Part shown: positions 35,096-46,913 of the stretch, one piece after another
How positions within the stretch are numbered: the first letter of the stretch is position 1
Layout of the letters: each line of letters starts with the position of its first letter
DNA from: Podospora pseudoanserina
Taxonomy: Eukaryota > Ascomycota > Sordariomycetes > Sordariales > Podosporaceae
Assembly: GCF_035222485.1 (NCBI RefSeq)
Contig: NC_085925.1
Coordinates: 1,426,001-1,490,000, forward strand
Direction: 5' to 3'
DNA length: 64,000 bases
Program-made: the position numbers and the translations under genes
Notes under the pieces: generated by a model
Seen by the model: the letters and a program-made list of their open reading frames with translations, nothing else
Told to the model about the DNA's origin: nothing
The model's database searches: none

Positions 35096-38035
35096 ATGGC
35101 GCAGGACAGCGACCTGTCGAAGACCGCCGACAAGGGCAAGGGGAAGGCTGTAGATGACGAGACACAGAAGGACAAGGTCGCTCAGCCTGTGGAGAATGGA
35201 AAGAAGGATGATGACAAGGCTGAGAGTGCGTTGACATTTGCATGGGCATCATCGACAGCAGAAGCGCTTGCTAACACCATGGTATAGCTTCAGAAGAGCT
35301 TAGCGAGGAGGACCAGCAGCTGAAGAACGAGCTTGATATGATCGTTGAGCGGCTGACTGTGCGTTGCCATTTGATTGTCCCTGTTGCTGTGGAACATCTA
35401 CTTAACTGTCTAACAGGAATCCGATACGTCCCTCTACAAGCCAGCATTGGAGGCTCTAGGGAGCTCGATCAAGACCTCAACCTCTTCTATGACAGCTGTC
35501 CCGAAGCCCTTGAAGTTTTTACGTCCACATTACGAGACCCTGACGAAGCTCTACGATGAATGGCCAGCGAGCGATGACAAGAACTCCCTTGCCGATGTGC
35601 TCTCGGTGATCGGCATGACCTTTTCTGACGAAGACCGCCAAGATACTCTCAAGTACCGATTGCTTGCGCCCACGCAAGATATCGGCTCATGGGGTCATGA
35701 GTATGTTAGGCATCTTGCTCTGGAGATCGGCGAGGTCTACGGGAAGCGCATTGCCACCGATGAGCCAACAGCGGACCTTGTGGACCTTGCCTTGGCCTTG
35801 GTTCCCCTGTTTCTCAAGAGCAATCAGGAGGCCGACGCTGTTGATCTAATGAGCGAGCGTAAGACTTGCCTCCCTCGATTTTTCTTAGGAACCCGGAAGG
35901 CTAACATCATCGCTCATAGTCGAGATTATCGAAGAGCTGCCAAAGTTCGTGGACGAGAACACATATGGAAGAGTCTGCTTGTACATGGTGTCCATGGTCA
36001 ACCTGCTCACATACCCCGACAACGAACAGTTCCTCCGTGTAGCCCATGATATCTACAAGACCTACAAGCAGTACACACAGGCCATGGTGCTTGCCATCAG
36101 ACTCAACGACCTTGAACTCATTGAAGCCGACTTCCAAGATGCCCCTGATCTGGCGCTCAAGAAGCAGCTTTCCTACTTGATTGCGCGCCAAAGAATATGG
36201 CTCGACAGCGATAAGACCGATGACGAGGAAATTCAAGAGTGCCTCTCTAACGTCAAGCTTCCCGATCACTTCAAGGCCCTGGGCAAGGAGCTTAACATTC
36301 TCGAGCCCAAGACCACCGAAGACATCTACAAGAGCCACCTCGAGAGCAGCCGCGTCGCCGGCCTGACCAACTTTGACTCGGCCCGCCACAATTTGGCTGC
36401 CGCATTCGTCAACGGGTTCGTGAACGCAGGCTTCGGAAACGACAAGATGATGTTGGTTGCAGGCGACAAGGAGAGCTGGGTATGGAAGACAAAGGATGAG
36501 GGTATGATGTCCACAGTGGCCTCTCTGGGCACGCTTCTCATGTGGGACATCGAGAATGGGCTTGATCAGGTAGATAAGTACACCTATCTTGAGGAGGAGC
36601 CAATCCAGGCCGGTGCTTATCTTGCAATTGGCATCATGAACTCTGGCGTTCGGTTGGACTCTGAGCCTGCCATGGCTCTTCTTGCAGACAACGACAAACT
36701 TGCCCACAAGAACCCGCTGATCAGGGTATCGGCGATTATGGGATTAGGTCTTGCTTATGCTGGGTCTAACAAGGCAGAGCTTTTGGACTTCCTGTTGCCC
36801 ATCATCACCGATACGACTCAGCAGATGCGGGTATCCGCCATGGCTGCTCTTGCGTGCGGGTTGGTATTCGTGGGCTCTTCTAACCCCGAAGTTACCGAGG
36901 CCATTATCACCACGCTCTTGGACGATGACCGCAAGGGTCAACTCACCGACAAGTGGACACGATTCCTTGCTCTTGGCCTGGGTCTTTTGTTCTTCGGGCG
37001 CCAAGAGGAGGTGGATGTCATTCTGGAGACTCTCAAGGCGGTCGAGCACCCGATGGCGAAGCCTACCTCTGTCCTTGCTTCGATCTGCGCTTGGGCCGGA
37101 ACTGGTGCTGTGTTGAAGATTCAGGAGCTGCTCCACATTTGCAACGAGCACTTGGAGGAGTCAGAAGAGAAAAAGGGCGACGAGCTCTTGCAGGCCTATG
37201 CTGTTCTCGGTATCGGTATTATTGCGATGGGTGAGGATGTCGGCCAGGAAATGGTTCTCCGGCAGTTCGGCCACCTCATGCACTATGGCGAGGCCAACAT
37301 TCGCCGAGCCGTACCCCTGGCTATGGCTCTTGTCAGCCCAAGTAATCCCCAGATGAAGGTGTACGATACACTTTCTAGATACAGTCACGACAACGATAAT
37401 GATGTTGCCATCAATGCCATCTTTGCCATGGGTCTGGTCGGTGCCGGTACCAACAACGCCAGGTTGGCTCAGCTTCTGCGCCAGCTTGCGAGCTATTATC
37501 ACCGGGATCAGGAAACCCTCTTTATGGTCCGCATTGCGCAGGGTCTTGTTCACATGGGCAAGGGCACACTCTCCATCAACCCCTTCCACACCGATCGCCA
37601 GATTCTGTCGCGGGTATCGGCTGCTGGTCTCCTCACTGTTCTTGTGGCGATGATTGATGCCAAGCAGTTCATCACCTCGGACTCGCATTATCTGCTTTAC
37701 TTCCTTGTCACAGCTATGCATCCACGCTTCCTTGTAACGTTGGACGAGAACCTCAAGCCATTGACTGTCAACGTGCGCGTTGGTCAGGCTGTGGATGTGG
37801 TTGGCCAGGCTGGTCGCCCCAAGACGATCACTGGGTGGCAGACACAGAGCACGCCAGTGTTGTTGGCGCATGGTGAGCGTGCTGAGTTGGAAGATGAGGA
37901 GTATATTAGCTTGAGCAGTACCCTGGAGGGTCTGGTTATTCTGCGCAAGGTAAGCATTTCCGGTTAACTTTCCCATTCTTCCAGGAGGCTGACATGCTTT
38001 TCTTACAGAACCCCGATTGGGAATCAGGCAAATAA
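35096..38035 (+). CDS. RPN1: 26S proteasome regulatory subunit RPN1 (PSMD2)
   Basis: RPN1 is the scaffold of the proteasome base that receives ubiquitin receptors and Ubp6. Five exons give 899 aa: 35096-35225, 35288-35358, 35417-35858, 35920-37949 and 38009-38035. The introns are 58-62 nt, each with GT...AG ends and a preserved frame; the last exon codes NPDWESGK and stop. The N-terminus is Lys/Asp/Glu-rich and disordered (about 1-45). The helical N-domain follows, then proteasome/cyclosome repeats from about residue 400, seen as successive glycine-rich ALAxGLVFVGS, LGLGLLFFGR and GIGIIAMGE stretches. The block SLGTLLMWDIENGLDQVDKY is characteristic of the family. Length matches yeast and human orthologues. 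The first two introns sit close together in a short 5' segment, and the start lies in CAACCATGG. Confidence 0.97.
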
Positions 38036-38790
38036 GGGTCTTGTGTCAGCGGAAGGGTAGGGTAGGGTATTTGGTGGTTTCTAGCAATAGGTTTTTCTTA
38101 CCTACCTCGCAAAGTGATAGAGGAGGCGAAAAGAGGGCTTTAATGCGACACTACATTGTACAGTACAAATAAAGGATTGGACTTGCTGAGCGTTCAAGCA
38201 AATTGAAGCGCAAGTCGAATTGCCCTTGTAGGTCTCCAACCTATTTTGATTTCAAGATACAGCCTCACACCTCCATTGCCATAAGCTATATCACCAAGCC
38301 ATTGCCAATCCTGCTAACCTCCCCTTTTCTTTTTATCTCCCGCAAAACTCAACGCGATCTGCTTTCATTGTCATCTGCTTCTCTTCTCCTTGTTGGTAAG
38401 AGAGAGATATTTTGTGAGATTGGCGGACGGAGTGCTATGATGCTCAGGAACACACAGAAACCACACTATCACACATGGCATCATCTTGACGGACACGTCG
38501 AGTATTGAGATCCGAACTACCCGTTTCCATGTCAAAATTCAATTCAACCCACGACGACGCTAAACGCCCTGCTGTGAGGTTTCACAAGGTATTTGTTCTT
38601 GACAAGAGAAAAGAGCAGCGGGATATGAACCCGCAATATGACGCACAGACATAGACGCAACGAGAGAGAGAAAGAGAGGAAAAAAGACAGATTCCATACA
38701 GACAGGACCCAACAACCTTATCCCCATCCCCATTTTCAATCACACAACAAGCTCCCTCTCTCCTCCTTTTCTTCCCTTCCATCCTATCAC
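38036..38790. other. Convergent 3' regions of RPN1 and SEC1
   Basis: 755 bp between converging stop codons. Purine-rich (GA) on the plus strand near 38657-38690. No gene supported. Confidence 0.5.
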
Positions 38791-40980
38791 CTATTTATCC
38801 TTCTTAATCCCAAAAATATTCCTCTTCTTCTTCTTCTTCTCCTTATCCTCCCCCATTCCCACCGAAGCCCCTGTAGCAGTACTACTCGTCCTCTCATGGC
38901 CCCCACCTCCCCCCGACGGCCCCCCTGGGCCACTACTCAACGTCATCTGCCCCAACGCCTTCGTCGGCGGCCTAGGACCCCCAGGGGGCATCTGCCCCCC
39001 CATTCCCATCCCTGGCGCCCCACCCCCGGGTTGCGGCGGCCTCACCTGCTGCTGCGGTGGCGGCGCCGGCCGTTCAAACAGATGCGCGGGCGCCTTCTTG
39101 GGGGGCTCATCCATCGGCAGCTTCAACCTCCTCCTATCCGACTTCAGATGCCGCAAATCTTCGACGAATTTATTCGGCGTCTGCATGTGCGACGTAACCA
39201 AGTAAACATCCCGATTGTGTTTTTCGGATACTTCATAGCAGGCTCTAGCTTCGGAATACGTCGCTCCACCCGCGACAAAAACAATGATGCGCTGTCGGTT
39301 TTCAACTTGGCGGCGGTTGGCAGAAGCCCACCTCGGAGCGGCAGAGCGGAGGGAGCCCTGGGTTTGAAACGCGTCATCCGCCTGTCCGCCTGCTTGGGGT
39401 GGGATGACGTAAGGGAAGGAAGTCTGATCCAAGGTTCCAGAGCAGAGGTCTTCAAGCATGTGTTTGACCGCTGGTTCGAATCTCGAGAGGGCATATTCCT
39501 CGCTCTGGACAGCGGTTTTCGTATTAGGGGGGAAGAGAGGGGTGTTGGGTTGACGTGGGGGGACCTCTTTGAGTTGAGTTTTCAGGGGGCGAGCACCGAG
39601 TAATTCGAGGTTTTCTATCGCTGCCTTGTCGGTACTTTCTCTCGATCGTTGCAACGATGCATGCCATAACAACCGAAGAAGATCCTGGTCGATCATCCCG
39701 TCGCGGTAGAGGGCGTACAGCGCCACGAGCCGGAGACGGTCGGTGGGGGCAACGTCTTGGTCGTCTAGCAGACGAACAACTTGGTCGAGGATATTTTTGG
39801 GCTTCTTGAGGTCTTCGTCGAGGCCGGTGGCGAGGGTTTGTTCCACTGAGGCCACCTCGGAGAGCTTGAACTTTTGGAAGATGTTCATGGCTTCTTGCGC
39901 CATGGTAAGATGTAGACTATAGGCTTGCTTCATCTCTTGGAACTGAGGAAGGCCGGCCAACATATCTCGAATGTCGTTGAGGCTGGTCTCGTTTTCGTTC
40001 TTTCCGGCGAAGTTGGGGTTTTTCGCGATGAAACTCTTGAAGTCTCCCATCAACTTCGCGATTGTATCCGCCATGTGCTTGTGCCTGTTGTCCACCCATA
40101 ACTTGTCTTTCTCGGTTATCTCCACATCCTTCTCTTCGGCTTGGGGTAACCCTTCGTTGATCACCATATGATAGGTAACTGTTCCGTTTGGTTGCTCCCT
40201 GAGCGGTAGTACATCGTGGATGAATGATTGGTAGGAGAACTCGTGAAGTAACGGCGCCATCAGATCCATAGACCGGTCCGTGATTAGCAACACTGACTGA
40301 GGCCGGGTAGTTTGTGGCGGAAAGTTCTGGTCCACTTTTTGTAGCCGCTCGATCTCGTTTTGGAGGAAGCGAGCCAGGTGAAAGGAAAGAACTCCAGCTT
40401 CATGGGTCGCGGTCTGCGGCGCATAGTAGCGTATCCTCGGTGCTTCTCCAAGTGTGTGGCAGACAGAAGCTATCTTTTGCGCCAACGTCGTCAAGTGCCG
40501 TGCTACTAGATCATTGCAACTGGGGTTATATAGCACTTGAAAGCTGGACGGGTCTTGGAAGGTAACCAAGTGTGATTCTCGGGGGTAGAAGTCGACGAAG
40601 AGGTTTTGAGGGGGAGCTGCTATTTGCCTCCGGGCAGCATCAACACGCCGTGCTAGGGCATCGGGCAGAACCCCGGTCCATATCAAAAACGCACTTCGGT
40701 AGCGGCGGCGTTCGAAATCGGCCATGAGGCAATCGACGGCAAATGGTGTAGGCGATATCACGTAAATTGCGTCCATGGTTGGATTGGGCTCCCGGCGCTC
40801 CTCGATCCTCTCGATGTTCGCGATATTATGGTTGAGAATGTCATCTTCGTTGACGGTGGTGTCGAGAATCGCCTGTGTCGTCTCATCGAGCACCAAAACC
40901 TTCCAATCTCCTCGGGTGGTATTACGAATGATGTCGATGATGGACTTTTGGTGCTCCTTGATTATCGAGACTCCCTCCAT
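38791..40980 (-). CDS. SEC1: SEC1 (Sec1/Munc18 family) exocytic SNARE regulator
   Basis: SM protein that binds assembled SNARE complexes and promotes vesicle fusion with the plasma membrane. A single exon codes 729 aa, starting MEGVSIIKEHQKSIIDIIR. SM-family landmarks include WKVLVLDETTQAIL (about 27-40), DAIYVISPT (about 70-78) and SVLLITDRSMDLMAPLLHEF (about 228-247). Near the C-terminal end of the fold is RIIVFVAGGATYSEARACYE. The tail from about 640 is rich in Pro, Gly and Gln and ends in a lysine run, a fungal extension beyond the usual ~600-aa core. The N-terminus and the exocytic-type sequence favour Sec1 over Sly1, Vps45 or Vps33. Head-to-head with the permease gene, 1.6 kb apart. Confidence 0.95.
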   Translation of the reverse strand: MEGVSIIKEHQKSIIDIIRNTTRGDWKVLVLDETTQAILDTTVNEDDILNHNIANIERIEERREPNPTMDAIYVISPTPFAVDCLMADFERRRYRSAFLIWTGVLPDALARRVDAARRQIAAPPQNLFVDFYPRESHLVTFQDPSSFQVLYNPSCNDLVARHLTTLAQKIASVCHTLGEAPRIRYYAPQTATHEAGVLSFHLARFLQNEIERLQKVDQNFPPQTTRPQSVLLITDRSMDLMAPLLHEFSYQSFIHDVLPLREQPNGTVTYHMVINEGLPQAEEKDVEITEKDKLWVDNRHKHMADTIAKLMGDFKSFIAKNPNFAGKNENETSLNDIRDMLAGLPQFQEMKQAYSLHLTMAQEAMNIFQKFKLSEVASVEQTLATGLDEDLKKPKNILDQVVRLLDDQDVAPTDRLRLVALYALYRDGMIDQDLLRLLWHASLQRSRESTDKAAIENLELLGARPLKTQLKEVPPRQPNTPLFPPNTKTAVQSEEYALSRFEPAVKHMLEDLCSGTLDQTSFPYVIPPQAGGQADDAFQTQGSLRSAAPRWASANRRQVENRQRIIVFVAGGATYSEARACYEVSEKHNRDVYLVTSHMQTPNKFVEDLRHLKSDRRRLKLPMDEPPKKAPAHLFERPAPPPQQQVRPPQPGGGAPGMGMGGQMPPGGPRPPTKALGQMTLSSGPGGPSGGGGGHERTSSTATGASVGMGEDKEKKKKKRNIFGIKKDK

Positions 40981-42627
40981 TGCGGGCGCGATCAGGCCGG
41001 ACCCTGGTTCAGGTTCTCGGCACTCGGCAAGGTGCTAGGATCTGGGGTGTCTCGAAGAATGTACGGAAGGGTTGCCGGTCAGGAATTTAGTTTCGCAATC
41101 AAGCAGCGCCAGACAGGAGCAGAGGCAGGATTTCTGAGGTTGCGATCAAGCCGAAACTCGAAACACGAAGCGCAAGTTGGGCCTACTGCAAGACGTCCCC
41201 ACTACAACTGCCAGCAACAGGATCGCGGCGCGTGCCACCCGCCGAGCCTCCTGCAGCCCAGAACCCTAACCCTTTCGAGCTAGGCATTTAGGTATTGGGA
41301 TCCATTTTATCGATAAGCCCCCGCATTCTTCAGTGGACCTTTAACCACAGCCAAGGAAATGGTTTGGCAATGATCTCATTCCCAGATTCCATTTCAGTTT
41401 CTTCGGGCTTTGTTGTAAACCAGCCTCCTCAACAGTTTGAGGCGAATAGATATACGAGAGTGCTGCCTAGATTTTTTATCACCATATCAAAAGCATTCAA
41501 CATGACCCAGAGACCTGGTTACCGGACGGCTGAGGTTCCATTCTTCAAGCACGGTGCACCGGGTGCAGTTTTGGTGGGTGCTGGGCACTGGCCTTGCTGC
41601 ACCACTACGGCGCGGGAACCCTTGGCTCCGATCGAGTTCCATAGCCCAGCCCCCTCGCAGTCGATTGCCGTAGGGTGCCGTGAGTCTGCCAATTGGTCTC
41701 CCCCGATTAATGATCACAGATATTCCGACAGCTTGGAACCGACATTATGAGCCGCAATGCGGGCTTTGCGTAACGGCATGGGAAAGAGGTGTTTTGGTGA
41801 TAACCTCGGGAGCAATAACATCGTGAGATGGCCTGGTGAAGCATCAACCCGCCTCCCCCTCGACGACGGCGTTTCGACGCCGATCACCAGGCCGGCCCAA
41901 TGTTTGACCGAGCTACAGAAACCGTACATGAGCCCTCCGGTCTGCGGGGAAGCCGGAAATACATGAAAGACTCCCAGGATCATCTTCCCTCCATGATCCC
42001 ATCGAACCACCAGACCGCTTCACAAGCACAGCCCACCGTTGCCCACGTTGCGTACCTTGACCTTGCTCTCAGGAGAGACGAAAGCGGCCGCTATCCCTCG
42101 TCTGGTTTTCACTACTTCTTCATTACCGCATGTCACACATGGCTGGTGATACGACTGCATCACTGGCTTGGCCTTGACAATGTCCCTCCAATCGACAAGG
42201 CTTCTCGCTTGCCATTTCCTGCATGCTTCTCTTATCAGAATGTAAGTTGTCGGTGAAGCCCACCAGAAACTAGGATCTTAGCTCTTCGATCCCCTGTTTG
42301 CTCATATTAGACGCATACATGGGACATGACCTACATGACAGAACTGTGAATGTCATGGGGAGGAGCGCAAGAATTCCACCATGCAAGAATTCATGAGTGA
42401 ATATGCAAATGAGGATGCTAGACCCGCTTACCCACTAGCAATGGGAGCAACAGGATGAGGATGGGATGGTCTCTTAAGGGCGGGTGTTCCCCACGGCTTA
42501 ACTAGAAAATACAATCGTACTCTTGTCCTGTGTCCTTCTCTCGCGACCCCAACGTAGTCTTGACACTTGTTGCTGCCCTCGACCTCTTGTGTTCACTTAC
42601 GGGACACAACCGTCCCAATCGCCCATC
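40981..42627. other. 1.6-kb divergent intergenic region SEC1 / permease
   Basis: Upstream regions of two divergent genes. Open frames are short and unrelated to known domains. It includes a telomere-like AACCCTAACCCT at 41262-41273. Confidence 0.5.
41262..41273 (+). promoter_or_regulatory. Telobox-like AACCCTAACCCT upstream of SEC1
   Basis: Two exact telomeric units about 285 bp upstream of the SEC1 start codon. Teloboxes in promoters bind Tbf1/TRF-type Myb proteins in several fungi. Function here is inferred. Confidence 0.4.
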
Positions 42628-44410
42628 ATGAGTCACTCTCAGGACTCCGACCTCGAGAGACAGGAGCCTCACACCTTCAAGAGCGCCCTGACATCCTTCC
42701 TCACCGTCAAGGATGGCGAGGTCTACGAGACTCATCCTGACAAGAATCCCAAGTGGTACCAGAAGCTGCTTGACATCGGCGTCGAAGAGAATGGCATCAA
42801 ACCAGTACCCCTTGAGCAGCGGACGTGTACGCAGTACAACAACTTGTTCACGGTCTTCTTCACCTGTCTTCTCTGTTTACTTCCGTGGGTCCATTTTCCC
42901 GTATTCCTGTCAGCATGGACCTCACTAATCCGAAGGATCTGGCCCCAGTATCCCAACCGGCATGCTCGCCACGTTGGGCATGGGCATGAACTTGAGGGAC
43001 GCCTCTCTCGTCATCGTTTTCTTTGCCATGTTGACTTGCATTCCACCTGCCTTTATGGTGATTGGTGGCATGGAGACTGGGCTAAGGCAGTTGATTCAAG
43101 CGAGATATTCCTTTGGGTACGTAATGCTCACTCTTCCTCCCCTATTTATCATTTTTCCTCTTTCTATCTGGTCAAAATACTAACCAGCCTAGCCGCTACC
43201 TCGTCACCATCCCCCTTCTCCTCAACGCTGCCACTCTAACTGGCTTTTCCTTGCTCTCAGCCGTGGTGGGCGGCCAAACCCTCGCCTCTCTCAACCCAGA
43301 TCAGCTTTCGGTCAACATCGGTATTATCATCACCTGTCTTGTCTCCTTTGCCGTCTCCCTCTTTGGCTTCAAGGCAGTCCACTTCTGGGAAAGATGGACC
43401 TGGATCCCCAACCTCATCGCCATTGCCATTGCCTTGGGCTGTGGCGGCAAGTATCTTCACCTGCAGACAAACAACCCACCGGCAACCGCTTCTCAGGTCA
43501 TGACGTTGGGTGCTCTGATCGCGGGGTATTTCATTACATTTGGAGGCACGGTGTCAGATTATAGCATCTACCACAAACCAAACGTTGTGTCTCGGTAAGC
43601 CTCCCCCTTTTCTTCTCTATCCAGACAACGTCAAAACACTGCCCGTCTTGTGTTCTCCTAAAGCATCCCACACCGAGTTTCTAACCACCCTTGTCCCCGC
43701 CAAATTCCAGATTCCGCGTCTTCGCCTACACCTACTTCGGCCTCCTCCTCCCGTCGGTCCCCCTTCTCATCCTCGGCGCCGCGATAGGAGGCTGCTCCCC
43801 CAACGTACCCTCCTGGTCCGCCGCCTACGCCACCACAGGAATAGGAGGCATCTTGTACCAAATGCTCGTCCCCGTCCTCGGCAACTTTGGGAAATTCATC
43901 CTCGTCCTTTTGGCCCTCTCTGTCATAGGAAACATTGCCATCTCGATGTACTCCATCAGCGTCAACCTCCAGCAGCTCCTGCCGTTTTTCGCACAAGTTC
44001 ATCGGTTTTTCTTTATTTTTGTGGCCATGGGACTGTTGATTCCGTTTGCGATCAAGGCGGCTGAGGCGTGGGAGGAAAGTTTGACGAACTTCCTCGCGGT
44101 GATTGGGTATTGGGCGGGATGTTTTGATGCGGTTGTCATAATAGAATTGGTGGTGTTTAGAAAGGGGGATTATAGCAGTCATGATCACAAGATCTGGAAT
44201 GTTGGACGGAAATTACCGCCGGGGGCGGCGGCGCTGGGAGCGAGTTTGTTGAGTTTGGGATTGGTGGTTCCGGGAATGGCGGCGCCGTGGTATACGGGCC
44301 CGTTGGCGAAGGTTACGGGGGATATCGGGTTTGAGAGCGCTTTTGTCGTGACGGGGTTGGGGTATTTGGTTTTGAGGTGGGTTGAGATCAAGGTGGTGGG
44401 ACATGTTTAA
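42628..44410 (+). CDS. FCY2: Purine-cytosine permease, NCS1 family (FCY2/FcyB type)
   Basis: Plasma-membrane nucleobase:H+ symporter taking up cytosine, adenine, guanine or hypoxanthine. Four exons, 508 aa: 42628-42884, 42949-43116, 43193-43594 and 43711-44410. Introns are 64, 76 and 116 nt, and each join restores the frame; the first restores LLPTG-like membrane sequence and the second ARYSFGRYLVTIP. A cytosolic N-terminus of about 80 residues has the fungal GVEENGIKPVPLEQRT motif. TM1 begins at QYNNLFTVFFTCLLCLLP. About twelve membrane segments can be traced. The segment FGGTVSDYSIYHKPN is typical of Fcy permeases. Substrate cannot be fixed from sequence alone. The gene ends 65 bp from the convergent RIB7 stop. 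Confidence 0.92.
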
Positions 44411-44475
44411 TTTGTTTAAATGGCATACTTGGCATGTATATGCCTAAACAGACAGTCAGCCTAGTATTGGCTGGC

Positions 44476-45258
44476 TCAACTGCGCAAAATCCTCCCGCAA
44501 AGCACAACGTCTTCGCCGTGAGGTTGCCAGGATACATCCCGCAGCTTCAGTTGTGACGTCTGTCCTTGTTGTCGTGAGGGTGAGACTACCACCCCGCCTT
44601 TGCCAAGCCAAGTTGGGGCGATGGTGATGATTACCGAGTCGACGAGGCGGTTCTCTGGGTCGATGAGGAGAGAGTTGATCACCTCCCCTCCTCCCTCTAC
44701 CATGACACTTCTCACTCCTTGCTCCCCCAAAACACTTAATACATCCCCCCATTTAAACCTCCCGTCCTCCCCCGTTTCCAAAAACAAAAACTTGCCCCCT
44801 ACACGTTCCAGCAACTCTCCCCGTTCCTTGGTCTCCCCTCCCCTCTTAGTCACCACCCAAGGGCCCTTCCCCTTAAACTCAGCCGCTAGACGGATTACCT
44901 GGCTGTCCTCGGTGAAGTCCCAGCGACCCTTTGGGTCGAGGATGATAGGGCGGGGTTGTTGGTCGAGAGAGGTGATGCTTCCTAGCCGGGAGTTGAGGGC
45001 TGGGTTGTCGACGAGTGCGGTGGTGCACCCGACGAGGATGGCGTTGTGGCGGGTGCGGAGGTAGTGCGTCATTGATTTGGAGTGAGGGCCGGAAAGGGTT
45101 GTGCGGACGCCTGGGGCGAGGGAGAGGGACGCATCGAGGGAGGTGGCGTAGGTGAGGGTTAGGTGTGGTTTTGAGCTTGGAGAGGGGGAGGTAAGGGGGA
45201 GGTAGGGTTCTAGGGGTGGAATGGAGGTGGGGGGGAAGGAGAGGGTTTCGCGGGTCAT
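44476..45258 (-). CDS. RIB7: 2,5-diamino-6-ribosylamino-pyrimidinone 5'-phosphate reductase
   Basis: Second step of fungal riboflavin synthesis: NADPH-dependent reduction of the ribosyl side chain of the GTP-derived pyrimidine. A single exon of 260 aa with start ATG at 45258 (MTRETLSFPP). The frame stays open 96 nt upstream with another ATG, but that extension (His-rich) is not family-like. RibD_C-fold motifs: LTYATSLDASLSLAPG near the N-terminus; HYLRTRHNAILVGCTTALVDNPALNSR, which binds NADPH; a PIILDPKGR strand; SVMVEGGGEVINSLL; and a C-terminal VSWQPHGEDVVLCGR. Length fits yeast Rib7 (about 244 aa). Convergent with the permease gene, so the two 3' UTRs probably overlap. Confidence 0.94.
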   Translation of the reverse strand: MTRETLSFPPTSIPPLEPYLPLTSPSPSSKPHLTLTYATSLDASLSLAPGVRTTLSGPHSKSMTHYLRTRHNAILVGCTTALVDNPALNSRLGSITSLDQQPRPIILDPKGRWDFTEDSQVIRLAAEFKGKGPWVVTKRGGETKERGELLERVGGKFLFLETGEDGRFKWGDVLSVLGEQGVRSVMVEGGGEVINSLLIDPENRLVDSVIITIAPTWLGKGGVVVSPSRQQGQTSQLKLRDVSWQPHGEDVVLCGRILRS

Positions 45259-46526
45259 TTTTATATTGGGGGTATGATGTGGTAGATGCAAGTGGTGGTG
45301 TATAAGCGACCAAAAGGCCTCAAGTTGCTGGCTGTGGTGATTCACCCCTGCCAAGAAATAAGGGGTAAGACAATCGGTCAGAAAAAAAGCCGGTGGCGTA
45401 ACCTTGACCGGGCATCAGAGCCAACGGAGGTGAGGCGGTCTCGATCGGCCAGTGCAAATACCGGCGATGACTGCAAAGGCGGGTTGCTGATGCGATGATG
45501 CCACACAAAGAGCAATCATGATCAGTTGTCAATCAAGAGGCCGCCGATGACAGCAGTCACTGGCAGCTGGCAGTGTAGCTTGTGCAGAAGCAAGGAGCAA
45601 TCAACGTGGGGTTCATAACTTGCATTAAATGCCACGAGGTTGCAGCGATGGCTTGTGGATAACTCCTCATCAAACACTCCACTCTATCCTTCTCGAAGGC
45701 AAGGCTTACTCGCTGACACGAACGCCATAGACGCTCTCATATGATAGACGCTGGTTTCACTCACGCTCAAAACTTGATGTAGCTACATGGATAAGAGATG
45801 GTTGACGACGCTTCGTGGCGCAGCCGCCGGAGATATCGCGCAACCACCAAGTTCTAGAATGCAGAGTGTCAATCTTCCAAAATGTAATGGCACATGATAG
45901 GGGACCTGAATGAGACACCCAGGGTTTGACCGGAGCAGAACATCAGGCTCTGAGAGCAACCCTCCCGAGGCTCCCGTGATTTGCCATTGAATCCCGTTCT
46001 TTGTCCGTGGTTGACACATTTGTCGAGCTCTCCCTTGGTTCCCCTCTTCTCTTCGTCTGGTCGTTTGCTCTCCACCACCTGGAATTGAATTACTGCAAAA
46101 AGAAACACGGATCGTCCGAGTATCTCTCAAGTATCATCTGTACGCGTTAGCTTGAGGCTTGAGGCCAGCTGCGCACCTGACCTGTGTCCTATAACTCAGC
46201 GCACTCTTGCCCCGCACCCCGGAAGCGGACTTGCGCCTCGTCACCCGCGACCGTTCCATCCAAATTTCAGATTTCGACCCGAGCGAACAACAAAGTTTCC
46301 CACCCTGGTCATCGCCACGCAAGGACAAACCTTGATAAACCGAACCACCCCCATCTTCTTTACCTCGCTTAATTTGGCTATCGCAAACTCCTTCCCCGAA
46401 CTCCCCTATTTTATTCACCACAACAAGCAAACCAAACTCCAGTCGCCCCTCCGATTTCGCATCGTCGTCGTCGCTGTCGCGGATCGCCTAATCATCGTCG
46501 TCCATCAATCAAATCCATCAATCACC
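45259..46526. other. 1.3-kb divergent intergenic region RIB7 / CYSTM gene
   Basis: Promoters and leaders of two divergent genes. Upstream of the CYSTM gene the plus strand is pyrimidine/CA-rich (about 46310-46526), as in many fungal leaders. No further gene supported. Confidence 0.5.
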
Positions 46527-46913
46527 ATGTCGCAAAAGCACGATCAGCCTCCCGCCTACGGCGCTCCTCCCCCCGGCGCTCCCCAGCAGGCTTACTACCC
46601 ACCCCAGGGCGGCCCTCCTCCTCAGGGTCCCTATGATCAGCAACAGCCTTACTACCAGCAGGGCCCTCAGATGGGCTATGGCCAACAGCCACCTCCCGGC
46701 GCGTATTACCAGCAGCAGGGCCCGTATCCTCCTCAGGGACAGTACTACCCACCGCAGCAACAAGAGAAGAAGGGACCTGTGAGTGAACCCGACTGATATC
46801 CGCGCGTCGCGCAGATGCAGAATGCCGATATTGACTGACTTCGATGGTAGGGTTTCTTCGAGGCGTGCTTGGCCGGTATGGCGTGTTGCTGCTGCTTGGA
46901 CATCTTGTTCTAA
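46527..46913 (+). CDS. Small CYSTM-domain protein with Pro/Gln/Tyr-rich head
   Basis: Two exons, 46527-46778 and 46851-46913, give 104 aa. The 72-nt intron starts GTGAGT, has a TTGACTGAC branch region and ends GATGGTAG. The first ~84 residues are almost wholly Pro, Gln, Tyr and Gly in PPQG, YYQQ and PPPG repeats. The second exon codes the C-terminal cysteine-rich module GFFEACLAGMACCCC followed by LDILF, which matches the CYSTM family (PF12734). CYSTM proteins are tail-anchored or palmitoylated at the plasma membrane and are linked to stress and metal tolerance in yeast and plants. Missing the intron would lose the whole module, so this gene is easily mis-annotated. Confidence 0.88.

Noticed and set aside
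41295-42256. Several 70-150 codon frames between SEC1 and the permease
   Set aside because: No domain, no codon bias, and they overlap on both strands within a promoter region.
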